From: Cyprinodon diabolis | Lineage: Eukaryota > Chordata > Actinopteri > Cyprinodontiformes > Cyprinodontidae | Direction: 5' to 3' | DNA: 64,000 nt | Assembly: GCA_030533445.1 (NCBI GenBank) | Contig: JARPUW010000305.1 | Coordinates: 1-64,000, forward strand | Part shown: positions 23,048-35,400 of the stretch, piece by piece | Numbering within the stretch: position 1 is the first letter of the stretch | Layout of the letters: the number at the start of each line of letters is the position of its first letter | Program-made: the position numbers and the translations under genes | The notes under the pieces: model-generated | The model's input: only the letters and a program-made list of their open reading frames with translations | Told to the model about the DNA's origin: nothing | The model's database searches: none

Positions 23048-23113
23048 GGGGGGCCACATGCCGAAGGCATGGCCCACCTACTACTATTGCACATATTTAT
23101 TCCGCGTATTATT
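23048..23113. repeat. 66-bp hairpin module, one copy (unit 8)
   Basis: A single module directly after CTAGTT and before the ATT tract, matching the consensus. Confidence 0.95.
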
Positions 23114-25778
23114 ATTATTATAATTCTCCCGTATACCCAAAACTTCGGCGCGTAACTAGTCCCGCACGGTTTGGCGGATCGGGCCCAAAGTTGGCACACG
23201 CGTCGGGACCAATGGGGTGATGTGTGCTTGTATAAAACTTTCTCATTAGTCCGAAGGTTTGCGAATTATTAGCGAAAACGTCGCAAAAAAATCCCATAGG
23301 AAATGAATGGGGAGAGGAAAAAAAAAGCATAAAAAACAGCACTTCACTGTGTCGGCATACATTCACCTAGAAAAACAGTTTGAAGCTCAGTTTGTAGATA
23401 AATCCTTCGTCTATTTAAAACTGAAGACGGTATGTTGATAACTGCTACGGTTTTTGTATAATCAGACCTCAAGCGCCACAAAGTTTTAGCAAAATCCAGC
23501 CTGCTAGAGTGGAGCAACTGAAAAGCTAGAGTGTGAGGCAGGCGTTTTTTAAACACAAAAAAACATTTTAAACTCGCCCTCACGGCCACATATTTATAGC
23601 TAGAGTCACCATTTTTGGTCAGTTTGTAGACTGAAATCTCTGGACCCACACAATATCTTCGGAATTACGGTAGGATTAATACTTTTCCTTAAAAACCCTC
23701 CAGACCGACCTAAAGTCGATGAAAATCAGAGCCGTTTTTCATTGGTTTTGGAGCAGAAGAGGGGAGAAAAACGAATCCGACTATGTGTTTTAAACTCGTC
23801 ATAAATATTTTTCTGAATGACACACATACACCAAAGTTGGCATAGTTGGAGTCGAAGGATGTCTGACGCTCACGCTGAAAAAATTTTTTGAATAACTCAT
23901 ACGGTTTTTGCTCAGCAGTCGTTTGTTCGGAGGACATTTTAAGCACCTGAAAGCTGAGTGACAGTGACCTGCTGCAGCTAGCTCAATTAGAAGCTTAGGT
24001 GTGATGAAACGTTTTTTCTTTTTCTTTCTCTTCCCATTCAGTTTGTAGATGACCTACAGCCATGAAAGTTACTCCAATTGAAGACAAGATATAGCTGTCG
24101 CTTAGATAAAAAGAATTTTTCAGACACCTTTTACGGTTTTTACTCAGCAGTCGTTTGTTCGGAGGGGTGCTTTAGCAGCTAAAAGGTGAGTGAGAGTGAG
24201 GTCCTGCAGTTCAAACAAAGGGAGGAGCAGGTGGGCCAACCATTTTGTTTGTGCTTCGTTTTGGGTTGTGAAAGACCTACAGACATGAAGGTTACCCCAG
24301 TCTGAGACAAAGGATAGATGTTGCTTTCACTGAAAGAATTTTTCAGATATCTTTTACGGTTTTTGCTCAGCAGTCGTTTGTTCGGAGGGTAAGCACCTGG
24401 AAGCTAGCTGACAGTTAGCTTCTGCAGCAGCCTGCTAGAGTGCAGCTGCTGAAATCTTAGTGTGAGGCGGCCATTTTTTTAAGATCAAACATCTTATTCT
24501 CGCCCTCACGGCCACATATTTGGAGCTACAGTCACCATTTTTGGTCAGTTTGTAGACTGAAACCTCTGGACTCACACAATGTCTTCGGAATTACGGTAGG
24601 ATTAATACTTTTCCTTAAAAACCCTCCAGACCAACCTAAAGTCGATGAGTTTCAGCCTTTCTCCATTCTTTTTGAGCTGAAGATGGGAGAGAAACGAATC
24701 AGACTATGTGTTTTCAAGTCGTCATAAATATTGTTCTGAATGACACACATACACCAAAGTTGGTATACTTGGAGTCGAAGGATTGCTGATGCTCATGGTG
24801 AAAATGTTTTTTGAATAACTCATACGGTTTTTGATCAGTAGTCGTTTGTTTTCGTTGCCGTTCTTCCCATACAAAAAAGCCTGGGAAGAAGAAACCAATA
24901 GTGAGTGCAGCTGTTGTCTGTGTCAGTGAGAGGCTCGTTAAGCGTTGTCAAGGTTACCAAGCTTCAAACAGATTTTACCTCTGCTGTTTTAAACAGCACA
25001 TATTAATCTAATGGAGGGTGAAAGGACTGATTTAACATTGGGAAATGGATACTATATGACTGCTGTCCATGACACTTCCCTTGCCACTCAGCACTGATAG
25101 ACTTTCAAAATAAGACTCCAGGGACCCTACAAAATAAAAGCCTCTATATTTTTTACATATATTTATTGCCCTATATGGCTCAATATTATGACCCAAACTC
25201 AACCCCGTTTTAGAGAATAGACTCTAGGAGACTGTTTAAAACACACCCTATAGCAAATTTCAAAATAAAAGCCTCCCATTTCCGCTTCATCTACTGCCCT
25301 AATAACATGGAAAAAGAGTGATTTAACGATTGGAAAGTAATCAACTATCATTGACGGGTCTGAACATTTTCTATAAACACAACTCTGTTGGACTTTCAAA
25401 ATAAGACTCCAGCGACCCTACAAAATAAAAGCCTCTAGATTATACTAATGCATTAATTGATGCAAATGGCTCAACATTATGACCCAAACTCTTCCAGGTT
25501 GTTTTTATTAGACTCTAGTGACCTTTTCAAAACACACCCAGAGCAAATTTCACAATAAAAGTCTCCCATTTACTCTGTAATACAGCAACTATTCACCTAA
25601 TAACATGGAAAACCAGTGATTTAACATTTGGAAATTGATTCTATATAACTGCTGGGCATGACCCATCTTTAGATGCACTTCCATGATAGACTTTCAAAAT
25701 AAGACTCCAGGGACTCTACAGAATAAAAGCCTCTTCCTTATACACACTCATACATTCTGGCATATTGCTCATTGCCAT

Positions 25779-25984
25779 TTGTAATTTCATCACTGCAATG
25801 GCTCTTAGAAGGCGGGCGGAGCCCGCCATTGGTGATTTCATCACTGCAATGGCTCTTAGAAGGCGGGCGGAGCCCGCCATTGGTGATTTCATCACTGCAA
25901 TGGCTCTTAGCAGGCGGGCAGAGCCCGCCATTGGTGATTTTTTTCATCGCTGCAAGGGCTCCTAGCAGGCGGGCGGAGCCCACC
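25779..25984. repeat. GC-hairpin array of unit 9 (class B, four hairpins)
   Basis: Hairpins at 25811-25827, 25862-25878, 25913-25929 and 25968-25984, spaced 51, 51 and 55 bp. Loops are GGA, GGA, AGA and GGA. The last right arm reads GCCCACC and follows CATCGCTGCAAGGGCTCC, the class B signature. Confidence 0.95.
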
Positions 25985-26260
25985 AACTGAGCTTTACCCA
26001 CTGCGGTTCAATATGGACAACCCATATTACCCTTTTGCATCATACGCTGTGCACGTCTATTTCCCAGATTTCAGCACAAGTGGCACACAGCTCTCTTTGC
26101 CCATGACCTAGCCCTCTTTCCTTCCCTCAGCAGCCCTCAAAGGCGTAAGCAGTTGGTCTGGGGAGCCCCGACATCACTTGCCAGGGCCGTATTGGCCCTG
26201 TTCCCCAGACGGGCAGTAGGTGGCCCCCCTCAAAATTTCTTTAGAAATTTTCTAGTTATT

Positions 26261-26326
26261 GGGGGGCCACATGCCGAAGGCATGGCCCACCTACTACTAT
26301 TGCACATATTTATTCCGCGTATTATT
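26261..26326. repeat. 66-bp hairpin module, one copy (unit 9)
   Basis: One module preceded by CTAGTTATT rather than CTAGTT, so it sits one ATT triplet further in than in units 5, 7 and 8. The module's position within the ATT tract is therefore not fixed to the base. Confidence 0.95.
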
Positions 26327-28953
26327 ATTATTATTATAATTCTCCCGTATACCCAAAACTTCGGCACGTAACTAGTCCCGCACGGTTTGGCGGATCGGGC
26401 CCAAAGTTGGCACACGCGTCGGGACCAATGGGGTGATGTGTGCTTGTATAAAACTTTCTCATTAGTCCGAAGGTTTGCGAATTATTAGCGAAAACGTCGC
26501 AAAAAAATCCCATAGGAAATGAATGGGGAGAGGAAAAAAAAAGCATAAAAAACAGCACTTCACTGTGTCGGCATACATTCACCTAGAAAAACAGTTTGAA
26601 GCTCAGTTTGTAGATAAATCCTTCGTCTATTTAAAACTGAAGACGGTATGTTGATAACTGCTACGGTTTTTGTATAATCAGACCTCAAGCGCCACAAAGT
26701 TTTAGCAAAATCCAGCCTGCTAGAGTGGAGCAACTGAAAAGCTAGAGTGTGAGGCAGGCGTTTTTTAAACACAAAAAAACATTTTAAACTCGCCCTCACG
26801 GCCACATATTTATAGCTAGAGTCACCATTTTTGGTCAGTTTGTAGACTGAAATCTCTGGACCCACACAATATCTTCGGAATTACGGTAGGATTAATACTT
26901 TTCCTTAAAAACCCTCCAGACCGACCTAAAGTCGATGAAAATCAGAGCCGTTTTTCATTGGTTTTGGAGCAGAAGAGGGGAGAAAAACGAATCAGACTAT
27001 GTGTTTTAAACTCGTCATAAATATTTTTCTGAATGACACACATACACCAAAGTTGGCATAGTTGGAGTCGAAGGATGGCTGACGCTCACGGTGAAAAAAT
27101 ATTTTGAATAACTCATACGGTTTTTGCTCAGCAGTCGTTTGTTCGGAGGACATTTTAAGCAGCTGAAAGCTGGGGGAGAGTGTCCTGCTGCAGCTAGCTC
27201 AATTAGAAGATCAGGTGTGACAAAACGTTTTTTCTTTTTCTTTCTCTTCCCATTCAGGTTGTAGATGACCTACAGCCATGAAAGTTACTCCAATTGAAGA
27301 CAAGATATAGCTGTCGCTTAGATAAAAATAATTTTTCAGATACCTTTTACGGTTTTTACTCAGCAGTCGTTTGTTCGGAGGGGTGCTTTAGCAGCTAAAA
27401 GGTGAGTGAGAGTGAGGTCCTGCAGTTCAAACAAAGGGAGGAGCAGGTGGGCCAACCATTTTGTTTGTGCTTCGTTTTGGGTTGTGAAAGACCTACAGAC
27501 ATGAAGGTTACCCCAGTCTGAGACAAAGGATAGATGTTGCTTTCACTGAAAGAATTTTTCAGATATCTTTTACGGTTTTTGCTCAGCAGTCGTTTGTTCG
27601 GAGGGTAAGCACCTGGAAGCTAGCTGACAGTTAGCTTCTGCAGCAGCCTGCTAGAGTGCAGCTGCTGAAATCTTAGTGTGAGGCGGCCATTCTTTTAAGA
27701 TCAAACATGTTATTCTCGCCCTCACGGCCACATATTTGGAGCTACAGTCACCATTTTTGGTCAGTTTGTAGACTGAAACCTCTGGACTCACACAATGTCT
27801 TCGGAATTACGGTAGGATTAATACTTTTCCTTAAAAACCGTCCAGACCAACCTAAAGTCGATGAGAGTTTCAGCCTTTCTCTATTCTTTTTGAGCTGAAG
27901 ATGGGAGAGAAACGAATCAGACTATGTGTTTTCAACTCGTCATAAATATTTTTCTGAATGACACACATACACCAAAGTTGGTATAGTTGGAGTCGAAGGA
28001 TTGCTGATGCTCATGGTGAAAATGTTTTTTGAATAACTCATACGGTTTTTGATCAGTAGTCGTTTGTTCGGTGCCGTTCTTCCCATACAAAAAAGCCTGG
28101 GAAGAAGAAACCAATAGTGAGTGCAGCTGTTGTCTGTGTCAGTGAGAGGCTCGTTAAGCGTTGTCAAGGTTACCAAGCTTCAAACAGATTTTACCTCTGC
28201 TGTTTTAAACAGCACATATTAATCTAATGGAGGGTGAAAGGACTGATTTAACATTGGGAAATGGATACTATATGACTGCTGTCCATGACACTTCCCTTGC
28301 CACTCAGCACTGATAGACTTTCAAAATAAGACTCCAGGGACCCTACAAAATAAAAGCCTCTATATTTTTTACATATATTTATTGCCCTATATGGCTCAAC
28401 ATTATGACCCAAACTCAACCCCGTTTTAGAGAATAGACTCTAGGAGACTGTTTAAAACACACCCTGTAGCAAATTTCAAAATAAAAGCCTCCCATTTCCG
28501 CTTCATCTACTGCCCTAATAACATGGAAAAAGAGTGATTTAACGATTGGAAAGTAATCAACTATCATTGACGGGTCTGAACATTTTCTATAAACACAACT
28601 CTGTTGGACTTTCAAAATAAGACTCCAGGGACCCTACAAAATAAAAGCCTCTAGATTATACTAATGCATTAATTGATGCAAATGGCTCAACATTATGACC
28701 CAAACTCTTCCAGGTTGTTTTTATTAGACTCTAGTGACCTTTTCAAAACACACCCAGAGCAAATTTCACAATAAAAGTCTCCCATTTACTCTGTAATACA
28801 GCAACTATTCACCTAATAACATGGAAAACCAGTGATTTAACATTTGGAAATGGATTCTATATCACTGCTGGGCGTGACCCATCTTTTGATGCACATTCAT
28901 GATAGACTTTCAAAATAAGACTACAAGGACTCTACAGAATAAAAGCCTCTTCC

Positions 28954-31900
28954 TTATACACACTCATACATTCTGGCATATTGCTCATTGCCATTGGTGA
29001 TTTCATCACTGCAATGGCTCTTAGAAGGCGGGCGGAGCCCGCCAATGGTAACAGGCGGGCGGAGCCCGCCAAAGGTGATTACATCACTGCAATGGCTCTT
29101 AGCAGGCGGGCGGAGCCCGCCATTGGTGATTTCATCACTGCAATGGCTCTTAGAAGGCGGGCAGAGCCCGCCATTGGTGATTTTTTTCTTCACTGAGATG
29201 GCTCCTAGCAGGCGGGCGAAGCCCGCCAACTGGGCTTTACCCACTGTGTTTCAATATGGACAACCCATATTACCCTTGTGCATCATACGCTGTGCACGTC
29301 TATTTCCCAGATTTCAGCACAAGTGGCACACAGCTCTCTTTGCCCATGAACTTGCCCTCTTTCCTTCCCTCAGCAGCCCTCAAAGGCGTAAGCAGTTGGT
29401 CTGGGGAGCCCCGACGTCACTTGCCAGGGCCGTATTGGCCCGGTTCCCCAGACGGGCAGTAGGTGGCCCCCCTCAAAATTTCTTTAGAAATTTTCTAGTT
29501 ATTATAATTCTCCCGTATACCCAAAACTTCGGCGCGTAACTAGTCCCGCACGGTTTGGCGGATCGGGCCCAAAGTTGGCACACGCGTCGGGACCAATGGG
29601 GTGATGTGTGCTTGTATAAAACTTTCTCATTAGTCCGAAGGTTTGCGAATTATTAGCGAAAACGTCGCAAAAAAATCCCATAGGAAATGAATGGGGAGAG
29701 GAAAAAAAAAGCATAAAAAACAGCACTTCACTGTGTCGGCATACATTCACCTAGAAAAACAGTTTGAAGCTCAGTTTGTAGATAAATCCTTCGTCTATTT
29801 AAAACTGAAGACGGTATGTTGATAACTGCTACGGTTTTTGTATAATCAGACCTCAAGCGCCACAAAGTTTTAGCAAAATCCAGCCTGCTAGAGTGGAGCA
29901 ACTGAAAAGCTAGAGTGTGAGGCAGGCGTTTTTTAAACACAAAAAAACATTTTAAACTCGCCCTCACGGCCACATATTTATAGCTAGAGTCACCATTTTT
30001 GGTCAGTTTGTAGACTGAAATCTCTGGACCCACACAATATCTTCGGAATTACGGTAGGATTAATACTTTTCCTTAAAAACCCTCCAGACCGACCTAAAGT
30101 CGATGAAAATCAGAGCCGTTTTTCATTGGTTTTGGAGCAGAAGAGGGGAGAAAAACGAATCCGACTATGTGTTTTAAACTCGTCATAAATATTTTTCTGA
30201 ATGACACACATACACCAAAGTTGGCATAGTTGGAGTCGAAGGATGTCTGACGCTCACGCTGAAAAAATTTTTTGAATAACTCATACGGTTTTTGCTCAGC
30301 AGTCGTTTGTTCGGAGGACATTTTAAGCACCTGAAAGCTGAGTGACAGTGACCTGCTGCAGCTAGCTCAATTAGAAGCTTAGGTGTGATGAAACGTTTTT
30401 TCTTTTTCTTTCTCTTCCCATTCAGTTTGTAGATGACCTACAGCCATGAAAGTTACTCCAATTGAAGACAAGATATAGCTGTCGCTTAGATAAAAAGAAT
30501 TTTTCAGACACCTTTTACGGTTTTTACTCAGCAGTCGTTTGTTCGGAGGGGTGCTTTAGCAGCTAAAAGGTGAGTGAGAGTGAGGTCCTGCAGTTCAAAC
30601 AAAGGGAGGAGCAGGTGGGCCAACCATTTTGTTTGTGCTTCGTTTTGGGTTGTGAAAGACCTACAGACATGAAGGTTACCCCAGTCTGAGACAAAGGATA
30701 GATGTTGCTTTCACTGAAAGAATTTTTCAGATATCTTTTACGGTTTTTGCTCAGCAGTCGTTTGTTCGGAGGGTAAGCACCTGGAAGCTAGCTGACAGTT
30801 AGCTTCTGCAGCAGCCTGCTAGAGTGCAGCTGCTGAAATCTTAGTGTGAGGCGGCCATTTTTTTAAGATCAAACATCTTATTCTCGCCCTCACGGCCACA
30901 TATTTGGAGCTACAGTCACCATTTTTGGTCAGTTTGTAGACTGAAACCTCTGGACTCACACAATGTCTTCGGAATTACGGTAGGATTAATACTTTTCCTT
31001 AAAAACCCTCCAGACCAACCTAAAGTCGATGAGTTTCAGCCTTTCTCCATTCTTTTTGAGCTGAAGATGGGAGAGAAACGAATCAGACTATGTGTTTTCA
31101 AGTCGTCATAAATATTGTTCTGAATGACACACATACACCAAAGTTGGTATACTTGGAGTCGAAGGATTGCTGATGCTCATGGTGAAAATGTTTTTTGAAT
31201 AACTCATACGGTTTTTGATCAGTAGTCGTTTGTTTTCGTTGCCGTTCTTCCCATACAAAAAAGCCTGGGAAGAAGAAACCAATAGTGAGTGCAGCTGTTG
31301 TCTGTGTCAGTGAGAGGCTCGTTAAGCGTTGTCAAGGTTACCAAGCTTCAAACAGATTTTACCTCTGCTGTTTTAAACAGCACATATTAATCTAATGGAG
31401 GGTGAAAGGACTGATTTAACATTGGGAAATGGATACTATATGACTGCTGTCCATGACACTTCCCTTGCCACTCAGCACTGATAGACTTTCAAAATAAGAC
31501 TCCAGGGACCCTACAAAATAAAAGCCTCTATATTTTTTACATATATTTATTGCCCTATATGGCTCAATATTATGACCCAAACTCAACCCCGTTTTAGAGA
31601 ATAGACTCTAGGAGACTGTTTAAAACACACCCTATAGCAAATTTCAAAATAAAAGCCTCCCATTTCCGCTTCATCTACTGCCCTAATAACATGGAAAAAG
31701 AGTGATTTAACGATTGGAAAGTAATCAACTATCATTGACGGGTCTGAACATTTTCTATAAACACAACTCTGTTGGACTTTCAAAATAAGACTCCAGCGAC
31801 CCTACAAAATAAAAGCCTCTAGATTATACTAATGCATTAATTGATGCAAATGGCTCAACATTATGACCCAAACTCTTCCAGGTTGTTTTTATTAGACTCT

Positions 31901-32121
31901 AGTGACCTTTTCAAAACACACCCAGAGCAAATTTCACAATAAAAGTCTCCCATTTACTCTGTAATACAGCAACTATTCACCTAATAACATGGAAAACCAG
32001 TGATTTAACATTTGGAAATTGATTCTATATAACTGCTGGGCATGACCCATCTTTAGATGCACTTCCATGATAGACTTTCAAAATAAGACTCCAGGGACTC
32101 TACAGAATAAAAGCCTCTTCC
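28954..32121. repeat. Unit 10, class A start with unit 8-type 3' half, 3168 bp
   Basis: It begins as a canonical class A unit without a 66-bp module. From about 29728 to its end it repeats unit 8 at a constant offset of 6384, including GGATGTCTGACGC, GATGAGTTTCAGCC and TTTGTTTTCGTTGCC. Confidence 0.95.
28995..29227. repeat. GC-hairpin array of unit 10 (five hairpins)
   Basis: Canonical class A array with all stems perfect. Confidence 0.95.
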
Positions 32122-32162
32122 TTATACACACTCATACATTCTGGCATATTGCTCATTGCCAT

Positions 32163-32368
32163 TTGTAATTTCATCACTGCAATGGCTCTTAGAAGGCGGG
32201 CGGAGCCCGCCATTGGTGATTTCATCACTGCAATGGCTCTTAGAAGGCGGGCGGAGCCCGCCATTGGTGATTTCATCACTGCAATGGCTCTTAGCAGGCG
32301 GGCAGAGCCCGCCATTGGTGATTTTTTTCATCGCTGCAAGGGCTCCTAGCAGGCGGGCGGAGCCCACC
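32163..32368. repeat. GC-hairpin array of unit 11 (class B, four hairpins)
   Basis: Same four hairpins, loops and final GCCCACC arm as unit 9. Confidence 0.95.
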
Positions 32369-32644
32369 AACTGAGCTTTACCCACTGCGGTTCAATATGG
32401 ACAACCCATATTACCCTTTTGCATCATACGCTGTGCACGTCTATTTCCCAGATTTCAGCACAAGTGGCACACAGCTCTCTTTGCCCATGACCTAGCCCTC
32501 TTTCCTTCCCTCAGCAGCCCTCAAAGGCGTAAGCAGTTGGTCTGGGGAGCCCCGACATCACTTGCCAGGGCCGTATTGGCCCTGTTCCCCAGACGGGCAG
32601 TAGGTGGCCCCCCTCAAAATTTCTTTAGAAATTTTCTAGTTATT

Positions 32645-32776
32645 GGGGGGCCACATGCCGAAGGCATGGCCCACCTACTACTATTGCACATATTTATTCC
32701 GCGTATTATTGGGGGGCCACATGCCGAAGGCATGGCCCACCTACTACTATTGCACATATTTATTCCGCGTATTATT
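32645..32776. repeat. 66-bp hairpin module, two copies (unit 11)
   Basis: Copies start at 32645 and 32711 after CTAGTTATT, the same junction as unit 9. Units 9 and 11 are otherwise colinear here, so the difference is a gain or loss of exactly one module. Confidence 0.96.
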
Positions 32777-35400
32777 ATTATTATAATTCTCCCGTATACC
32801 CAAAACTTCGGCGCGTAACTAGTCCCGCACGGTTTGGCGGATCGGGCCCAAAGTTGGCACACGCGTCGGGACCAATGGGGTGATGTGTGCTTGTATAAAA
32901 CTTTCTCATTAGTCCGAAGGTTTGCGAATTATTAGCGAAAACGTCGCAAAAAAATCCCATAGGAAATGAATGGGGAGAGGAAAAAAAAAGCATAAAAAAC
33001 AGCACTTCACTGTGTCGGCATACATTCACCTAGAAAAACAGTTTGAAGCTCAGTTTGTAGATAAATCCTTCGTCTATTTAAAACTGAAGACGGTATGTTG
33101 ATAACTGCTACGGTTTTTGTATAATCAGACCTCAAGCGCCACAAAGTTTTAGCAAAATCCAGCCTGCTAGAGTGGAGCAACTGAAAAGCTAGAGTGTGAG
33201 GCAGGCGTTTTTTAAACACAAAAAAACATTTTAAACTCGCCCTCACGGCCACATATTTATAGCTAGAGTCACCATTTTTGGTCAGTTTGTAGACTGAAAT
33301 CTCTGGACCCACACAATATCTTCGGAATTACGGTAGGATTAATACTTTTCCTTAAAAACCCTCCAGACCGACCTAAAGTCGATGAAAATCAGAGCCGTTT
33401 TTCATTGGTTTTGGAGCAGAAGAGGGGAGAAAAACGAATCCGACTATGTGTTTTAAACTCGTCATAAATATTTTTCTGAATGACACACATACACCAAAGT
33501 TGGCATAGTTGGAGTCGAAGGATGACTGACGCTCACGGTGAAAAAATTTTTTGAATAACTCATACGGTTTTTGCTCAGCAGTCGTTTGTTCGGAGGACAT
33601 TTTAAGCACCTGAAAGCTGAGTGACAGTGACCTGCTGCAGCTAGCTCAATTAGAAGCTTAGGTGTGATGAAACGTTTTTTCTTTTTCTTTCTCTTCCCAT
33701 TCAGTTTGTAGATGACCTACAGCCATGAAAGTTACTCCAATTGAAGACAAGATATAGCTGTCGCTTAGATAAAAAGAATTTTTCAGATACCTTTTACGGT
33801 TTTTACTCAGCAGTCGTTTGTTCGGAGGGGTGCTTTAGCAGCTAAAAGGTGAGTGAGAGTGAGGTCCTGCAGTTCAAACAAAGGGAGGAGCAGGTGGGCC
33901 AACCATTTTGTTTGTGCTTCGTTTTGGGTTGTGAAAGACCTACAGACATGAAGGTTACCCCAGTCTGAGACAAAGGATAGATGTTGCTTTCACTGAAAGA
34001 ATTTTTCAGATATCTTTTACGGTTTTTGCTCAGCAGTCGTTTGTTCGGAGGGTAAGCACCTGGAAGCTAGCTGACAGTTAGCTTCTGCAGCAGCCTGCTA
34101 GAGTGCAGCTGCTGAAATCTTAGTGTGAGGCGGCCATTTTTTAAGATCAAACATCTTATTCTCGCCCTCACGGCCACATATTTGGAGCTACAGTCACCAT
34201 TTTTGGTCAGTTTGTAGACTGAAACCTCTGGACTCACACAATGTCTTCGGAATTACGGTAGGATTAATACTTTGCCTTAAAAACCCTCCAGACCAACCTA
34301 AAGTGGATGAGAGTTTCAGCCTTTCTCCATTCTTTTTGAGCTGAAGATGGGAGAAAAACGAATCAGACTATGTGTTTTCAACTCGTCATAAATATTTTTC
34401 TGAATGACACACATACACCAAAGTTGGTATAGTTGGAGTCGAAGGATTGCTGATGCTCATGGTGAAAATGTTTTTTGAATAACTCATACGGTTTTTGATC
34501 AGTAGTCGTTTGTTCGGTGCCGTTCTTCCCATACAAAAAAGCCTGGGAAGAAGAAACCAATAGTGAGTGCAGCTGTTGTCTGTGTCAGTGAGAGGCTCGT
34601 TAAGCGTTGTCAAGGTTACCAAGCTTCAAACAGATTTTACCTCTGCTGTTTTAAACAGCACATATTAATCTAATGGAGGGTGAAAGGACTGATTTAACAT
34701 TGGGAAATGGATACTATATGACTGCTGTACATGACACTTCCCTTGCCACTCAGCACTGATAGACTTTCAAAATAAGACTCCAGGGACCCTACAAAATAAA
34801 AGCCTCTATATTTTTTACATATATTTATTGCTCTATATGGCTCAACATTATGACCCAAACTCAACCCCGTTTTAGAGAATAGACTCTAGGAGACTGTTTA
34901 AAACACACCCTATAGCAAATTTCAAAATAAAAGCCTCCCATTTCCGCTTCATCTACTGCCCTAATAACATGGAAAAAGAGTGATTTAACGATTGGAAAGT
35001 AATCAACTATCATTGACGGGTCTGAACATTTTCTATAAACACAACTCTGTTGGACTTTCAAAATAAGACTCCAGGGACCCTACAAAATAAAAGCCTCTAG
35101 ATTATAGTAATGCATTAATTGATGCAAATGGCTCAACATTATGACCCAAACTCTTCCAGGTTGTTTTTATTAGACTCTAGTGACCTTTTCAAAACACACC
35201 CCAGAGCAAATTTCACAATAAAAGTCTCCCATTTACTCTGTAATACAGCAACTATTCACCTAATAACATGGAAAACCAGTGATTTAACATTTGGAAATGG
35301 ATTCTATATCACTGCTGGGCGTGACCCATCTTTTGATGCACATTCATGATAGACTTTCAAAATAAGACTACAAGGACTCTACAGAATAAAAGCCTCTTCC

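Larger units (their letters stand above)
22473..25737. repeat. Unit 8, class B variant, 3265 bp
   Basis: It opens with the most divergent hairpin array in the window, then one 66-bp module. From about 23344 it switches to a haplotype (GGATGTCTGACGC, GATGAGTTTCAGCC, TTTGTTTTCGTTGCC) repeated at constant offset in unit 10 and unit 19. Confidence 0.95.
25738..28953. repeat. Unit 9, class B, 3216 bp
   Basis: Class B hairpins and spacer (GACATCACTTG, GGCCCTGTTCC), one 66-bp module. The monomer at about 27165-27850 carries many private changes (GCTGGGGGAGAGTGTCC, GAAGATCAGGTGTGACAAAACG split by others, CATTCAGGTTGTAG, CAAACATGTTATTC, AAAACCGTCC), so this part comes from a lineage not otherwise seen here. 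Confidence 0.95.
32122..35400. repeat. Unit 11, class B, 3279 bp
   Basis: Its 5' part repeats unit 9 at offset 6384 but has two 66-bp modules where unit 9 has one. The 3' part (ACTTTGCCTT, AAGTGGATGAG, TGTACATGAC, GCTCTATATGG, ATTATAGTAATGC) matches units 13 and 17. Confidence 0.95.
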
